Part shown: positions 47,907 through 55,756 of the stretch, piece by piece
Position numbering within the stretch: the first letter of the stretch is position 1
Layout: every line of letters begins with the position of its first letter
Assembly: GCF_003112675.1 (NCBI RefSeq)
Contig: NZ_BFAY01000011.1
Location: 1,426,001 to 1,490,000, forward strand
Length of the DNA: 64,000 bases
Direction of reading: 5' to 3'
DNA from: Leptospira johnsonii
GTDB lineage: Bacteria; Spirochaetota; Leptospiria; Leptospirales; Leptospiraceae
Position numbers and translations under genes: made by a program
Notes under the pieces: generated by a model
Told to the model about the DNA's origin: nothing
Seen by the model: only the letters and a program-made list of their open reading frames with translations
The model's database searches: none

Positions 47907-49040
47907 ATGAAGACGCTAAAATTCCTTTTTTTAGAAGATTCTTCTACCGATCTAGAGCTCATCCAAAGGGAATTAAAAAGGGCAGGGGTGGAGTATATTC
48001 CATTGCATGTCCAAGATAGAGAAGAATACCTAAAGGCTATCATAGATGAGAAGCCTGATTTTATTTTTTCAGACTACTCGCTTCCGAACTTTGATGGATT
48101 ATCCGCATTAACCATCGCAAAAGAGCAATGTCCTACCACTCCTTTCATTTTCGTTTCCGGAACGTACGGAGAAGAAGCGGCCATCCAAACTCTGACAAGA
48201 GGCGCAACTGATTACGTTCTGAAAGATAGGCTAGTAAAACTTGTCCCTGCTCTACGAAGAGCGATCCGAGAAATAGAAGAACATAAAGCCTTAAGAAGAG
48301 CAGAACAAGAGAAGTTTGAAATAGAAGAACAACTCAGACAGAGCCAGAAAGTGGAAGCTATGGGATTTTTAGCAGGAGCCATGGCTCATGAGATCAACAA
48401 TCCTATCATGGCGATCATAGATTACGCTCAATTGATCTCCAAAGGAGATATGGATATTGATAAGGCGCAAAAGATCGCTTCTAAGATCAAACAAGAAGGG
48501 GAAAGGATTTCCGTAATGGTAAAAGATCTATTAAGATTTGCCAGACAGGAAAAAGGAACCTTCGAGCCTGTAAGTGTTTTTGCCTTAATATCCAGGGCAC
48601 GTTCTATATCAGAACAAAGATTAAAAATGAGCCGCATCCAATTGGACCTAGATGTGCATACGGACCTTCCTTCCGTAATGTGCAAAGAAGGCCAGATACT
48701 TCAGGTACTCTTGAATCTGATCAATAACGGAACGGATGCGTTGAACCAACGTTATCCGGAATATGATGAAAATAAGAGAATGATCATCTCCGCAAAACCG
48801 GAAGAGATCGGAGGCAAGTCTTGGGTAAGGATCACTGTAGAAGATTTTGGTTCCGGAATTCCTCCGGAGATCGGTAAGTCCATCTTCAATACTTTCTTCA
48901 CTACTAAAGGAGCAGATAAGGGGACCGGTCTCGGACTTTCTGTCAGCTTAGGTATCGTGAAGGAGCATGGAGGATTTCTTTCTTTCGAAAGTGCTCCAAT
49001 GGAGTACACTAGATTTTTCTTGGATTTGCCCGCAGTCTAA
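47907..49040 (+). CDS. hybrid receiver-histidine kinase
   Basis: 377 residues, soluble. An N-terminal receiver (Asp56 in FSDYSLP, Lys107 in VLKD) is followed by a coiled coil, HisKA with His161 in AMAHEINNP, and a HATPase with NLINNGTDAL, GSGIPPEIG and GTGLGLSVS. There is no membrane segment, so it probably receives phosphate from the preceding kinase/regulator pair and passes it to an unknown output. The start ATG follows the previous stop by one base. Confidence 0.9.
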   Translation: MKTLKFLFLEDSSTDLELIQRELKRAGVEYIPLHVQDREEYLKAIIDEKPDFIFSDYSLPNFDGLSALTIAKEQCPTTPFIFVSGTYGEEAAIQTLTRGATDYVLKDRLVKLVPALRRAIREIEEHKALRRAEQEKFEIEEQLRQSQKVEAMGFLAGAMAHEINNPIMAIIDYAQLISKGDMDIDKAQKIASKIKQEGERISVMVKDLLRFARQEKGTFEPVSVFALISRARSISEQRLKMSRIQLDLDVHTDLPSVMCKEGQILQVLLNLINNGTDALNQRYPEYDENKRMIISAKPEEIGGKSWVRITVEDFGSGIPPEIGKSIFNTFFTTKGADKGTGLGLSVSLGIVKEHGGFLSFESAPMEYTRFFLDLPAV

Positions 49041-49105
49041 CAGCGATTTTTGGATCTTCTTCTTAATTTTTTTGTCAAATAAATATCTACAGATGGTTAT
49101 ACTAG

Positions 49106-49456
49106 ATGATGGAATCGACTGAATATATAAACTTAGCTTCGGAAAAACCTTTTGCCGATCTAGACTTAAGAGTCGGTAAGATAATCGGTTTCGAATTACT
49201 TCTCGATCATGGGGAAAAAGCTTATAGATTGATCTTGGATTTCGGTGAGGCTGCCGGTGTCCGTAAATCAAGCGAACCCATACTTTCTCTTGGAGAAGAG
49301 AAAGATTTCTTGGGCAAACAAACTCTCTGCGTGATGGATTACCCTTCTGCTCATATTGCAAGAATGAGAGCCCAAGCTCTTTTTTTAGGCTTTATAGAAG
49401 ACGAGGAAGAGTTCAGTAAATCCGACGCAATCAGCTTCGTCCAACTCGCCTGCTAA
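49106..49456 (+). CDS. CsaA-like tRNA-binding (EMAP/OB-fold) protein
   Basis: 116 residues with the tRNA-bind OB fold: FADLDLRVGKIIGFE, YRLILDFGEAAGVRKSS, FLGKQTLCVMDYP and RMRAQALFLGF. CsaA proteins are proposed secretion chaperones or tRNA-structure binders. This copy is divergent from B. subtilis CsaA at several places, so the function is tentative. Two adjacent ATGs (49106 and 49109). Confidence 0.8.
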   Translation: MMESTEYINLASEKPFADLDLRVGKIIGFELLLDHGEKAYRLILDFGEAAGVRKSSEPILSLGEEKDFLGKQTLCVMDYPSAHIARMRAQALFLGFIEDEEEFSKSDAISFVQLAC

Positions 49457-49474
49457 TCCGATCTTAAAAATTAC

Positions 49475-49497
49475 GAAGCCTTCTCAGGCTTCTTAAT
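49475..49497 (+). terminator. weak terminator after csaA-like gene
   Basis: GAAGCC (49475-49480) / GGCTTC (49487-49492) stem followed by TTAATAT; short U tract. Confidence 0.45.
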
Positions 49498-49579
49498 ATC
49501 CGATTTTGCCTATCTTTCCCTTGACGGCTTGCGCTTTTTACGTATAGTAAAGCGTCGCGTCCAATTAAGAATTATAAAT

Positions 49580-50839
49580 ATGCCATACAAACCAACAGAA
49601 CCCAGCATGAAGTTGGGAAAATTCGCAGTTTCATTCGCAAGAGATACATCACTCGGGGTTCTATCCGGAGTTAAATCAGCTCTCACCGGTTCATTCGAGT
49701 GGTGTGCAAAAAGTTTATCTCAAATTTCGGAAACTCCTACAGTAAACGGAACTCGCCTCGGAGAATTTCTGAAGAATACCGGCATATCCTTGGGAGAAGC
49801 CGGAAGTAAAACGGAAGAAGGTCTATCCAGGGCGTTCGAATCCACGGCACAAGCAATGCATACTGCATTGGAAGCATTGAGCGAAACAGAGTCTTTGATC
49901 CAAAGAAAGGTATTCGAAAATATTTCCGTTTCTAGCGTAGTGGGAGAATCATTTGCAGGAATGATCACAACTTCCGAGATCCAAGCGTCTTTTCGTTTGG
50001 ATGGAAAAGATGTAAGTCCGGAAGAGGCGTTGGCTGATTGGAAAAAGTCCGGATCTAAAAAACCGATGCTATGTGTACCCGGTTTATTTTGTGACGAAGG
50101 ACTTTGGACAAAGAATGGGGAACCCTCCTTCTCTGAAATTCTGATCCAAGAAAATTATTATCCTTTTTATCTTAGATTCAATCCTGGAGCTCATATTTCC
50201 GAGAACGGTGCTAAACTTCTGGAATTAGTGAAGAAGCTCCTGGAAGATCCTGAACTAAAACGTAAAAAATTCGACGTAGTCACTTTTAGTCAAGGAGGCC
50301 TTATTCTAAGAAGTGCATTGTATTCCTCGAAAAAAGAAGGTAATCCGCTTTCTTCTAATATTCAAAAAGTATTATTTATCAGTTCTCCTGACGGAGGTTC
50401 CTATATTGAAAAAGTAGGATTCTGGCTTGGTCTGGGAGCGGAAGCTTTACCTGTGTTTCCGGTGCAGTTGGTCGGTTATATCGGCAACCAAAGAAGTGAA
50501 GCAATGAAGGACCTTTCTCACGGAATTATCCGAGAAGAAGATTGGAAAGAAGGCACACATCTAGGCAGATATGGAAAAGAAAAATATTTCGGGGAGCTGG
50601 ATGAGATAGATGCCTATCAGATCTATAGTTTTGTCTCGGAAGAAGAAGGAGACTGGTCCTCATGGATCGGAGACGGGATCGTGGAAAAACCGAGTCTTAC
50701 TCTTTTGAGCGATTCTATATTTCGTAAGAAGTCTAATCCGGATGCTAGAGTAAAGATCTTAAAAGGATTATCTCATTATCAGATTATGCCTTCTCCTGAA
50801 TTGAGAGAATACTTTATGAAGATCTTCTTAGGTAAGTAA
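49580..50839 (+). CDS. alpha/beta-hydrolase (esterase/lipase-like)
   Basis: 419 residues from the ATG at 49580; the frame is also open from a TTG at 49529. An N-terminal helical region of about 150 residues precedes the hydrolase core: oxyanion-type VPGLFCDEG, nucleophile elbow TFSQGG (Ser237, first Gly of GxSxG replaced by Thr) and a likely catalytic His in GLSHYQI near the end. There is no signal peptide. The elbow variant and the helical N-terminus are unusual. Possibly an intracellular esterase or polyester-related enzyme; substrate unknown. Confidence 0.72.
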   Translation: MPYKPTEPSMKLGKFAVSFARDTSLGVLSGVKSALTGSFEWCAKSLSQISETPTVNGTRLGEFLKNTGISLGEAGSKTEEGLSRAFESTAQAMHTALEALSETESLIQRKVFENISVSSVVGESFAGMITTSEIQASFRLDGKDVSPEEALADWKKSGSKKPMLCVPGLFCDEGLWTKNGEPSFSEILIQENYYPFYLRFNPGAHISENGAKLLELVKKLLEDPELKRKKFDVVTFSQGGLILRSALYSSKKEGNPLSSNIQKVLFISSPDGGSYIEKVGFWLGLGAEALPVFPVQLVGYIGNQRSEAMKDLSHGIIREEDWKEGTHLGRYGKEKYFGELDEIDAYQIYSFVSEEEGDWSSWIGDGIVEKPSLTLLSDSIFRKKSNPDARVKILKGLSHYQIMPSPELREYFMKIFLGK

Positions 50840-50844
50840 GGGCT

Positions 50845-51309
50845 TTATTTGATCCAGCCCTTCTTCTTATATTCTTCATATCCTAATTTTAGGGCGTCTT
50901 TGATCTGAGAGAGAAGGACCGGGTCCTTCTTCTTTATATAAAAACAACTTTTGCCTTTTAAACATTTCAGAAGTTCGGGTTGAAAAATCTTTTTCAATTC
51001 CGGCTGAGAATATACAGGCATAAAATAAAATCCTACATATCCTTTTTGAACAAGTACGCCTGCAAAATAAACTTCAGGTTTTTTCTTTCCATTTACTTCG
51101 ATTTCCATCTCGCTGACCAGACCGTACTGGCCCCCAGAGTCTTCTCTTTCTTGAAGACTCCCCTTTTTATAGGGTTTCATCAGCTTCTTGATCTCTTCAA
51201 AAATCGGAACTAGTTCAGGTTGTCCGGGGGATTTATCCTCATATTTGATCCCTCGTTTAGGGGAAGAGTTTACCTTTTTGGTCTTCTTCTTAGCTGGCAT
51301 GTTTCGCAT
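50845..51309 (-). CDS. DUF1801-like protein
   Basis: 154 residues from the ATG at 51307-51309 (MRNMPAKKKTKK), which has GAAGG eight bases upstream; the longer frame to 51381 lacks a site. The C-terminal part matches the YdhG/DUF1801 pattern (YVGFYFMPVY, LLKCLKGKSCFYIKK, ALKLGYEEYKKKGW), and the N-terminus is a Lys-rich tail. The fold is related to frataxin-like or YjbR folds, and the function is unknown. It is convergent with the hydrolase gene. Confidence 0.78.
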   Translation of the reverse strand: MRNMPAKKKTKKVNSSPKRGIKYEDKSPGQPELVPIFEEIKKLMKPYKKGSLQEREDSGGQYGLVSEMEIEVNGKKKPEVYFAGVLVQKGYVGFYFMPVYSQPELKKIFQPELLKCLKGKSCFYIKKKDPVLLSQIKDALKLGYEEYKKKGWIK

Positions 51310-51619
51310 TTTGGGGACCTTCTTCCAACGAAACAAGTTGTTTTTAAGGGCGTCCATTCGGAGAAAAACGAAACCGTACAATTCTATGTGAGTTATGGAT
51401 CATATGTCTTGTATAAATATATTATGGAAATATAATGTATGAGTGCTTACTCACTGAACTCTGTTTGTTTGTGGCCATACTAATTCATAGGTAAATTTTA
51501 AATAACGACCGTTTTTCATAAAAATAAACAGATATAAGCCGCTTATAAGAAGAAGCTTGTTACAAGTTAAGCCCTCAAAATAATATGCTTCCACAGAAGT
51601 AAAAAAGGTGAATGGAAAT
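51310..51619. promoter_or_regulatory. intergenic region with promoter and operator-like dyad
   Basis: 310 bases, no gene. It contains a plausible sigma-70 promoter TTGTAT (51409-51414) - N16 - TATAAT (51431-51436), directly followed by TGAGT-GCTT-ACTCA (51440-51453), a TetR-operator-like dyad. A rightward transcript from it would have a roughly 170-base leader before the phospholipase gene. Confidence 0.4.
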
Positions 51620-52900
51620 ATGAAGAGAAAATTAACCATGCTTACCGTTTTGCTGATAAGCTTGTCTTCGACTAGTTTGTTTGCGAGTAGGGGAGCAGTA
51701 ACTGAAAGTCCGATCGATATATTCGAAAAGTCTGCGGAAGCGAAATCACTCGCTGTGCAAAGGCAAGTGCAAGTAGCGGCCAACCTGCCCGTGCACAAGG
51801 CTTTGTTTTATGGCACACATAACTCCTATAATAGCAAGGCGTATGCAGGACCCTTCTTCTCTTATGCTTTTCCGAACCAACAGGTTTCTATCACTGACCA
51901 GTTGAGATTGGGAGCTAGGTTTATAGAATTAGATATTCATTATTATCTGAGCACGAATTTCAAAAACGATTTCTTGCTTTGTCACGCTCAATCCAACGAT
52001 TTAGGATGTAACGTATTCGATCGTCCTGCCAGCAAAGGTTTGGAAGAAATCCGAAATTGGATTTCTTCTCCTCAAAACAGGAACGAAGTTTTAGTCCTGT
52101 ATTTCGAGGATTATCTGGATGGAAGACAGGATGAGTTCTTAAACTTAGTAAGAAGTTATTTGGATCCTTATCTGCATAGATATAGTAGCGGTTCTTGCGG
52201 AGATATTCCGAACGCTGCAAACATGCCTAAGCTGAAAGATTTGGTTTCTTCTAACAGAAGGATCCTGATGATGAGCAACGGTTGTTACGACGGAGCTTGG
52301 AACCAATACTCAAAAAGGATCTTCTTCGGGAGCAATACTATCAGCCCGAAAGCTTTCCAAGGTTATCCTAGCTGTAACTGGTCCAGAAGTGTATACGATA
52401 ACACTATGACCCGTGTTTTTAACGATAGTACCAACTACTTCGGTGTCTACGACGGTGTGAAAGAGAGTGGAGTATTCACAAACGATAATATTGCTCAGAT
52501 GTTGGCTTGCGGGATCAGCGTATTCGGAATAGACCAATTCAGTCCAGATTTTGCAAAACAAGGACTTTGGTCTTGGGATTATGCAGAACCGAACGATTAC
52601 GGTGGAGCAGAAGATTGTCTACAGGTAGTAGGAAGCGGACGTTGGAACGACAACAAATGTTCTAATAGTTATCGTTACGCTTGTAAAGACGGAAGTGGCA
52701 ACTGGGCGATCACTGACGCATCCGGAAATTGGGCAAACGGAAAGAGTGCATGTTCTTCCAGAGGCTGGAACTTCTCCGCTCCTGTAACTCCATATGAAAA
52801 CAAAAAACTCCAAGAGGCTAAATCGGCTAAGGGAGTTTCAGAAGTATGGGCAAATCTTACTGACCAGTACTCGGAAGGATATTGGGAAGCCGGAAGATAA
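51620..52900 (+). CDS. secreted PI-PLC-X-type phosphodiesterase with lectin-like tail
   Basis: 426 residues from ATG 51620 (MKRKLTMLTVLLISLSSTSLFAS signal peptide). The PLC X-type domain has catalytic His67 (FYGTHNSYNS), metal/acid residues in ARFIELDIHYY and His122 (LLCHAQ). From residue 323 the tail resembles a C-type lectin fold, but with halves swapped: EPND, EDC, GRWNDNKC and YACK come first, then WANGKSACSSRGWNFSAP, YENKKL, WANLTDQYSEGYW at the end. It would act on phosphatidylinositol or GPI-like lipids outside the cell. A strong terminator follows. Confidence 0.82.
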   Translation: MKRKLTMLTVLLISLSSTSLFASRGAVTESPIDIFEKSAEAKSLAVQRQVQVAANLPVHKALFYGTHNSYNSKAYAGPFFSYAFPNQQVSITDQLRLGARFIELDIHYYLSTNFKNDFLLCHAQSNDLGCNVFDRPASKGLEEIRNWISSPQNRNEVLVLYFEDYLDGRQDEFLNLVRSYLDPYLHRYSSGSCGDIPNAANMPKLKDLVSSNRRILMMSNGCYDGAWNQYSKRIFFGSNTISPKAFQGYPSCNWSRSVYDNTMTRVFNDSTNYFGVYDGVKESGVFTNDNIAQMLACGISVFGIDQFSPDFAKQGLWSWDYAEPNDYGGAEDCLQVVGSGRWNDNKCSNSYRYACKDGSGNWAITDASGNWANGKSACSSRGWNFSAPVTPYENKKLQEAKSAKGVSEVWANLTDQYSEGYWEAGR

Positions 52901-52926
52901 TCTAACTTACTTTCTGCTTTGACGCA

Positions 52927-52968
52927 AAAACGGGATCTTCGAGAATTCGAGGTCCCGTTTTTTTATTT
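52927..52968 (+). terminator. rho-independent terminator
   Basis: Long stem AAACGGGAtcTTCGA / TTCGAggTCCCGTTT (52928-52960) followed by a T run and TATTTTT. It ends the phospholipase transcript. Confidence 0.85.
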
Positions 52969-53100
52969 TTGGGCCAATTTTGTCAAAATTTTATCGTCGA
53001 CGGAACATTATAAAAAACGGATCATTTACGAAGAAGAAAAGTTTTATGTCGGTCTTTGTAGGAGTTCCGACCAAAATCCATAAGGAAAAGTTTCAGATTT

Positions 53101-53772
53101 ATGGTCCAACCGTCTTTCAAAGTTTTATTTGCCGAAGACAATGAGAGTTCTGCAGAATTACTCATTCATTTTTTGGAAAGGTTTAATTTCGAAGTAGATC
53201 ATGTCATGGATGGAATGAACGCTGAACTGAAATTAAGAAAATCCAAATACGATTTTATTCTTTTAGATAATATGATGCCTATCATTTCTGGAGTTCGTTT
53301 AGCTAGTAATATCCCGGAACTGAACAAGAATACACCGATTGTATTTCTTACGGCAAGTAACGAGAAAGAAGATGTGATCTCCGCGGCTCATAGCAAACAA
53401 GTAGTGGGTTATATTCTTAAACCTTTCGAACAAGAGAAAGTTTTAGAGAAGATTACCTCAGTCCTGAAAATTCAGAAAACGACTCTGATCGATAAGAAAA
53501 ATTTTCCTTTTTCTATCCAGAAAGTGGACAATGAAACTTATGGGATCGGAATAAAATTGATCGGCTGTCCTTATATGAAAAATTCCGAAAAGATCGTTCA
53601 GGAAATTTCCTTTATTCTAAAAGATCTGCCTCGTAAGCACACTTTTTTTATGCAGGTCGGAAAGGAGTTTTATTATTACAAAAGGGCCGAGGAGCTTCTT
53701 GCATCAATCTTAACGCGTATGGCCTCTAAATTCGAAATCAAGAAAGAGGATATTCTCATACTTTCTTCCTAA
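53101..53772 (+). CDS. response regulator with unassigned C-terminal domain
   Basis: 223 residues. Receiver domain 1-115 with Glu12/Asp13, phospho-acceptor Asp56 (LLDNMMP), Thr in FLTAS and Lys107 (YILKPFE). The C-terminal 100 residues (about 120-223: NETYGIGIKLIGCPYM, HTFFMQVGKEFYYYKRAEE) match no output domain that I recognise and show no helix-turn-helix. No cognate kinase is adjacent. It lies just before the ECF sigma cassette but ends ahead of the proposed ECF promoter. Confidence 0.8.
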   Translation: MVQPSFKVLFAEDNESSAELLIHFLERFNFEVDHVMDGMNAELKLRKSKYDFILLDNMMPIISGVRLASNIPELNKNTPIVFLTASNEKEDVISAAHSKQVVGYILKPFEQEKVLEKITSVLKIQKTTLIDKKNFPFSIQKVDNETYGIGIKLIGCPYMKNSEKIVQEISFILKDLPRKHTFFMQVGKEFYYYKRAEELLASILTRMASKFEIKKEDILILSS

Positions 53773-53779
53773 TTTTTTT

Positions 53780-53804
53780 GGAACCGACCTTTTAGCCCCC
53801 GGTC
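53780..53804 (+). promoter_or_regulatory. ECF-sigma-type promoter
   Basis: GGAAC (53780-53784), then 16 bases, then GGTC (53801-53804), with a C directly before (CGGTC). This is the classic -35/-10 pattern of ECF promoters (GGAAC, 16-17 bases, GTC). It lies in the 57-base gap before the Spy-like gene, and its downstream leader is about 25 bases. It is the natural target for autoregulation by the sigma factor at 54307. Confidence 0.6.
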
Positions 53805-53829
53805 CCAGGTGCATAAAGAGGAGAAATGA

Positions 53830-54282
53830 ATGTTTCGCAAAATTACGAAAATAACCGCGATTTTGTTGGTGCTGGGAACAACTGCCCTACTGACTCAGGG
53901 TTGCCATCATAAATGGATGTCCCATGAGAAAAGAGCCAATTATATCGTCAAAAAACTTAAGTCCGAATTGGATTTAACTGACACACAAGCTGCTGCTCTG
54001 GATAAGATCAAAGAGGACGTGCTTGCAAAGCGTAAAGAGCTAAAGTTGGGCGGACACTTCCTTCCTAAGGAAGCAGTAGAAGAACTTCGTGCAGACAAAT
54101 TGAATCCTGAAAAATGGAACAAGCTGGGCGAAGAAAGAGAGAAAAAGATAGCCGCTCTTAGAGTATTTTTCACCAAAAAGGCAGTGGAATTCCACGCGGT
54201 ATTAACTCCCGAACAAAGAGGGAAACTGGCGGATCTAATCCTTAAGTTCCAAAGTAAATTCGATAAGGAAGACGAGGATTAA
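53830..54282 (+). CDS. Spy/CpxP-like periplasmic lipoprotein (possible metal/stress sensor)
   Basis: 150 residues. The signal ends in TQGC (Cys25 lipobox), followed by GCHHKWMSH and a helical LTxxQ-type protein: LDLTDTQAAALDKIKEDV and VLTPEQRGKLADLI are the two LTPEQ motifs of the Spy/CpxP/CnrX family. The His/Met-rich start suggests metal binding. It is the first gene of a three-gene cassette with an ECF sigma factor and a small membrane protein. By analogy with CnrX it may sense periplasmic metal or misfolding and control the anti-sigma factor. Ribosome site GAGGAG. Confidence 0.82.
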   Translation: MFRKITKITAILLVLGTTALLTQGCHHKWMSHEKRANYIVKKLKSELDLTDTQAAALDKIKEDVLAKRKELKLGGHFLPKEAVEELRADKLNPEKWNKLGEEREKKIAALRVFFTKKAVEFHAVLTPEQRGKLADLILKFQSKFDKEDED

Positions 54283-54306
54283 TTTCCAAAGTTCTTCGGA
54301 GGTAAA

Positions 54307-54864
54307 ATGGGAGAGGCAGAATTTTCCCGCTTCGTAGAGGAAACCAGGGAGATCGTCTTAGCGGCGATCTCCCGTTACTTGTATGAACGCTTTGCATATG
54401 CGATAGACGATGTCGCACAAGAAACATATCTTCGTGCTTATAAGGCATTACAAAAAGGTCAATTCAGAGGAGACTCTAAATTGACCACTTGGTTGTACAC
54501 CATCGCCAGAAATGAATCCATTCGGATGAATGAAAATCTGGTAAGAGAAGAGACCAAGGCTGAGAAGGCCGGAAAAAGATCGGAAGAAGACTCGAGAAGT
54601 TTCGCTTTTGAAAAAGAACAACCAGAGGACAGAGAAGATCTTCCTACTTGGGAAAAAGCAAAACTTTGGATTGGCAATCTACCGGAAGCATATAGAAGTG
54701 TGATCCAATATTATCTTTCCGGATATTCCGAAAAAGAGATTGCCGAAGTCCTGGGAGTTCCTGCGGGAACAGTAAAATCCAGGGCAGCTAGAGGAAAGGA
54801 AATGTTGCGAAGAATGCAGAACTCCGAAAAAAGAGAAGGAGGAGAAGTATGGGGAAAATATTAA
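54307..54864 (+). CDS. ECF RNA polymerase sigma factor
   Basis: 185 residues of sigma-70 region 2 (DDVAQETYLRAYKAL, FRGDSKLTTWLYTIARNES) and region 4 (LPEAYRSVIQYYLSGYSEKEIAEVLGVPAGTVKSRAARGKEML), joined by an acidic linker. It has GGAGG before the ATG. It overlaps the next gene by 16 bases. It would recognise the GGAAC/GGTC-type promoter upstream of its own cassette. Targets elsewhere are not in view. Confidence 0.9.
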   Translation: MGEAEFSRFVEETREIVLAAISRYLYERFAYAIDDVAQETYLRAYKALQKGQFRGDSKLTTWLYTIARNESIRMNENLVREETKAEKAGKRSEEDSRSFAFEKEQPEDREDLPTWEKAKLWIGNLPEAYRSVIQYYLSGYSEKEIAEVLGVPAGTVKSRAARGKEMLRRMQNSEKREGGEVWGKY

Positions 54865-55151
54865 AAGATTGTCTGCCAATGAAGGAAGAGATCGAAAAAA
54901 GAAAATCGGATCCGAACTGGTCTAAAAATTTAGCTTCTTGTGTAATCGATAGATACACAAAAGAAGAAAGTTCTAAAAAACTAGTTCGATTCCCGGTCAG
55001 AAATGTATTAGCGGTAGCGGCCGCTCTCCTCTTGGGCATTTCTATCGGATGGTATTCTTTTGCCGGACAACTCAACACAGAAGATGAATATTATCTTGGT
55101 GTTTCTTCAATTTTAGAAGGCGAATCTTACCTCTCCACTCTGGAAGAATAA
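54849..55151 (+). CDS. small anti-sigma-like membrane protein
   Basis: 100 residues with a cytoplasmic N-terminal part (1-48), one membrane segment (about 50-70, NVLAVAAALLLGISIGWYSFAG) and a short periplasmic tail. It starts inside the sigma factor gene (16-base overlap), so they are translated together. There is no zinc-binding ZAS motif (HxxxCxxC). Position, topology and coupling suggest an anti-sigma factor held at the membrane, as CnrY is for CnrH; the sequence itself shows no recognisable family. Confidence 0.72.
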   Translation: MGKILKDCLPMKEEIEKRKSDPNWSKNLASCVIDRYTKEESSKKLVRFPVRNVLAVAAALLLGISIGWYSFAGQLNTEDEYYLGVSSILEGESYLSTLEE

Positions 55152-55312
55152 ACGGATCGGGCTTCGATTTCGAGGCCCGTCACTCTCTCCTTATTCGCAT
55201 GAATGCTATGGAATCAAAATTCCAGGAGATATTCTGCTAAATCCAAAAAATCGCAAGTATCACAAACATTCTACTACATGTAGCTCCTAGATTCCCCAGG
55301 AGGAGAATGTTT

Positions 55313-55666
55313 ATGAAAAATCTATCACTCACAGTTCTGGACGGTTATTTAACCGCAGACCCGGAATTAAGGAAGACCCAAGCAGGAAAGTCGGTCACAA
55401 ATTTTACGCTGGCTGTTAACCATAACTACAAAAGAGCAGAAGGAGAGGAATCCGAGGTTTCTTACATGGATGTGGAAGTTTGGGAAAGGCTTGCAGAAAA
55501 TTGTTCCGAGTATCTCAAAAAAGGAAAAAAGGTAACTGTAATCGGACATTTAAAACAGGATAGATGGAAAAATCAGGAAGGCCAATCCCGTTCCAAGGTC
55601 AAAGTAATAGCGGACGAGGTCCGATTTGATAGCTTCGGAGACAGAAGAGAAAAAGAAGCCGCATAA
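55313..55666 (+). CDS. ssb: single-stranded DNA-binding protein (SSB-like)
   Basis: 117 residues, OB fold of bacterial SSB: LTVLDGYLTADPELR, VTNFTLAVNHNYK, FWERL-like VEVWERLAENCSEYLKKGKKV and VIGHLKQDRW. The AGGAGG is nine bases before the ATG at 55313 and only three before 55307, which sets the start. It has no acidic C-terminal tail for partner binding (ends DRREKEAA), so it may be a paralogue rather than the main SSB. Confidence 0.85.
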   Translation: MKNLSLTVLDGYLTADPELRKTQAGKSVTNFTLAVNHNYKRAEGEESEVSYMDVEVWERLAENCSEYLKKGKKVTVIGHLKQDRWKNQEGQSRSKVKVIADEVRFDSFGDRREKEAA

Positions 55667-55756
55667 TATCTTCTGTGGGTCGAGGCCTTGGGAGGATTTC
55701 CAAGGTCTCACCTTTCTTGACGGTTCGGGTCGGTCCTTGGTTTATGTAGGAAAAGA

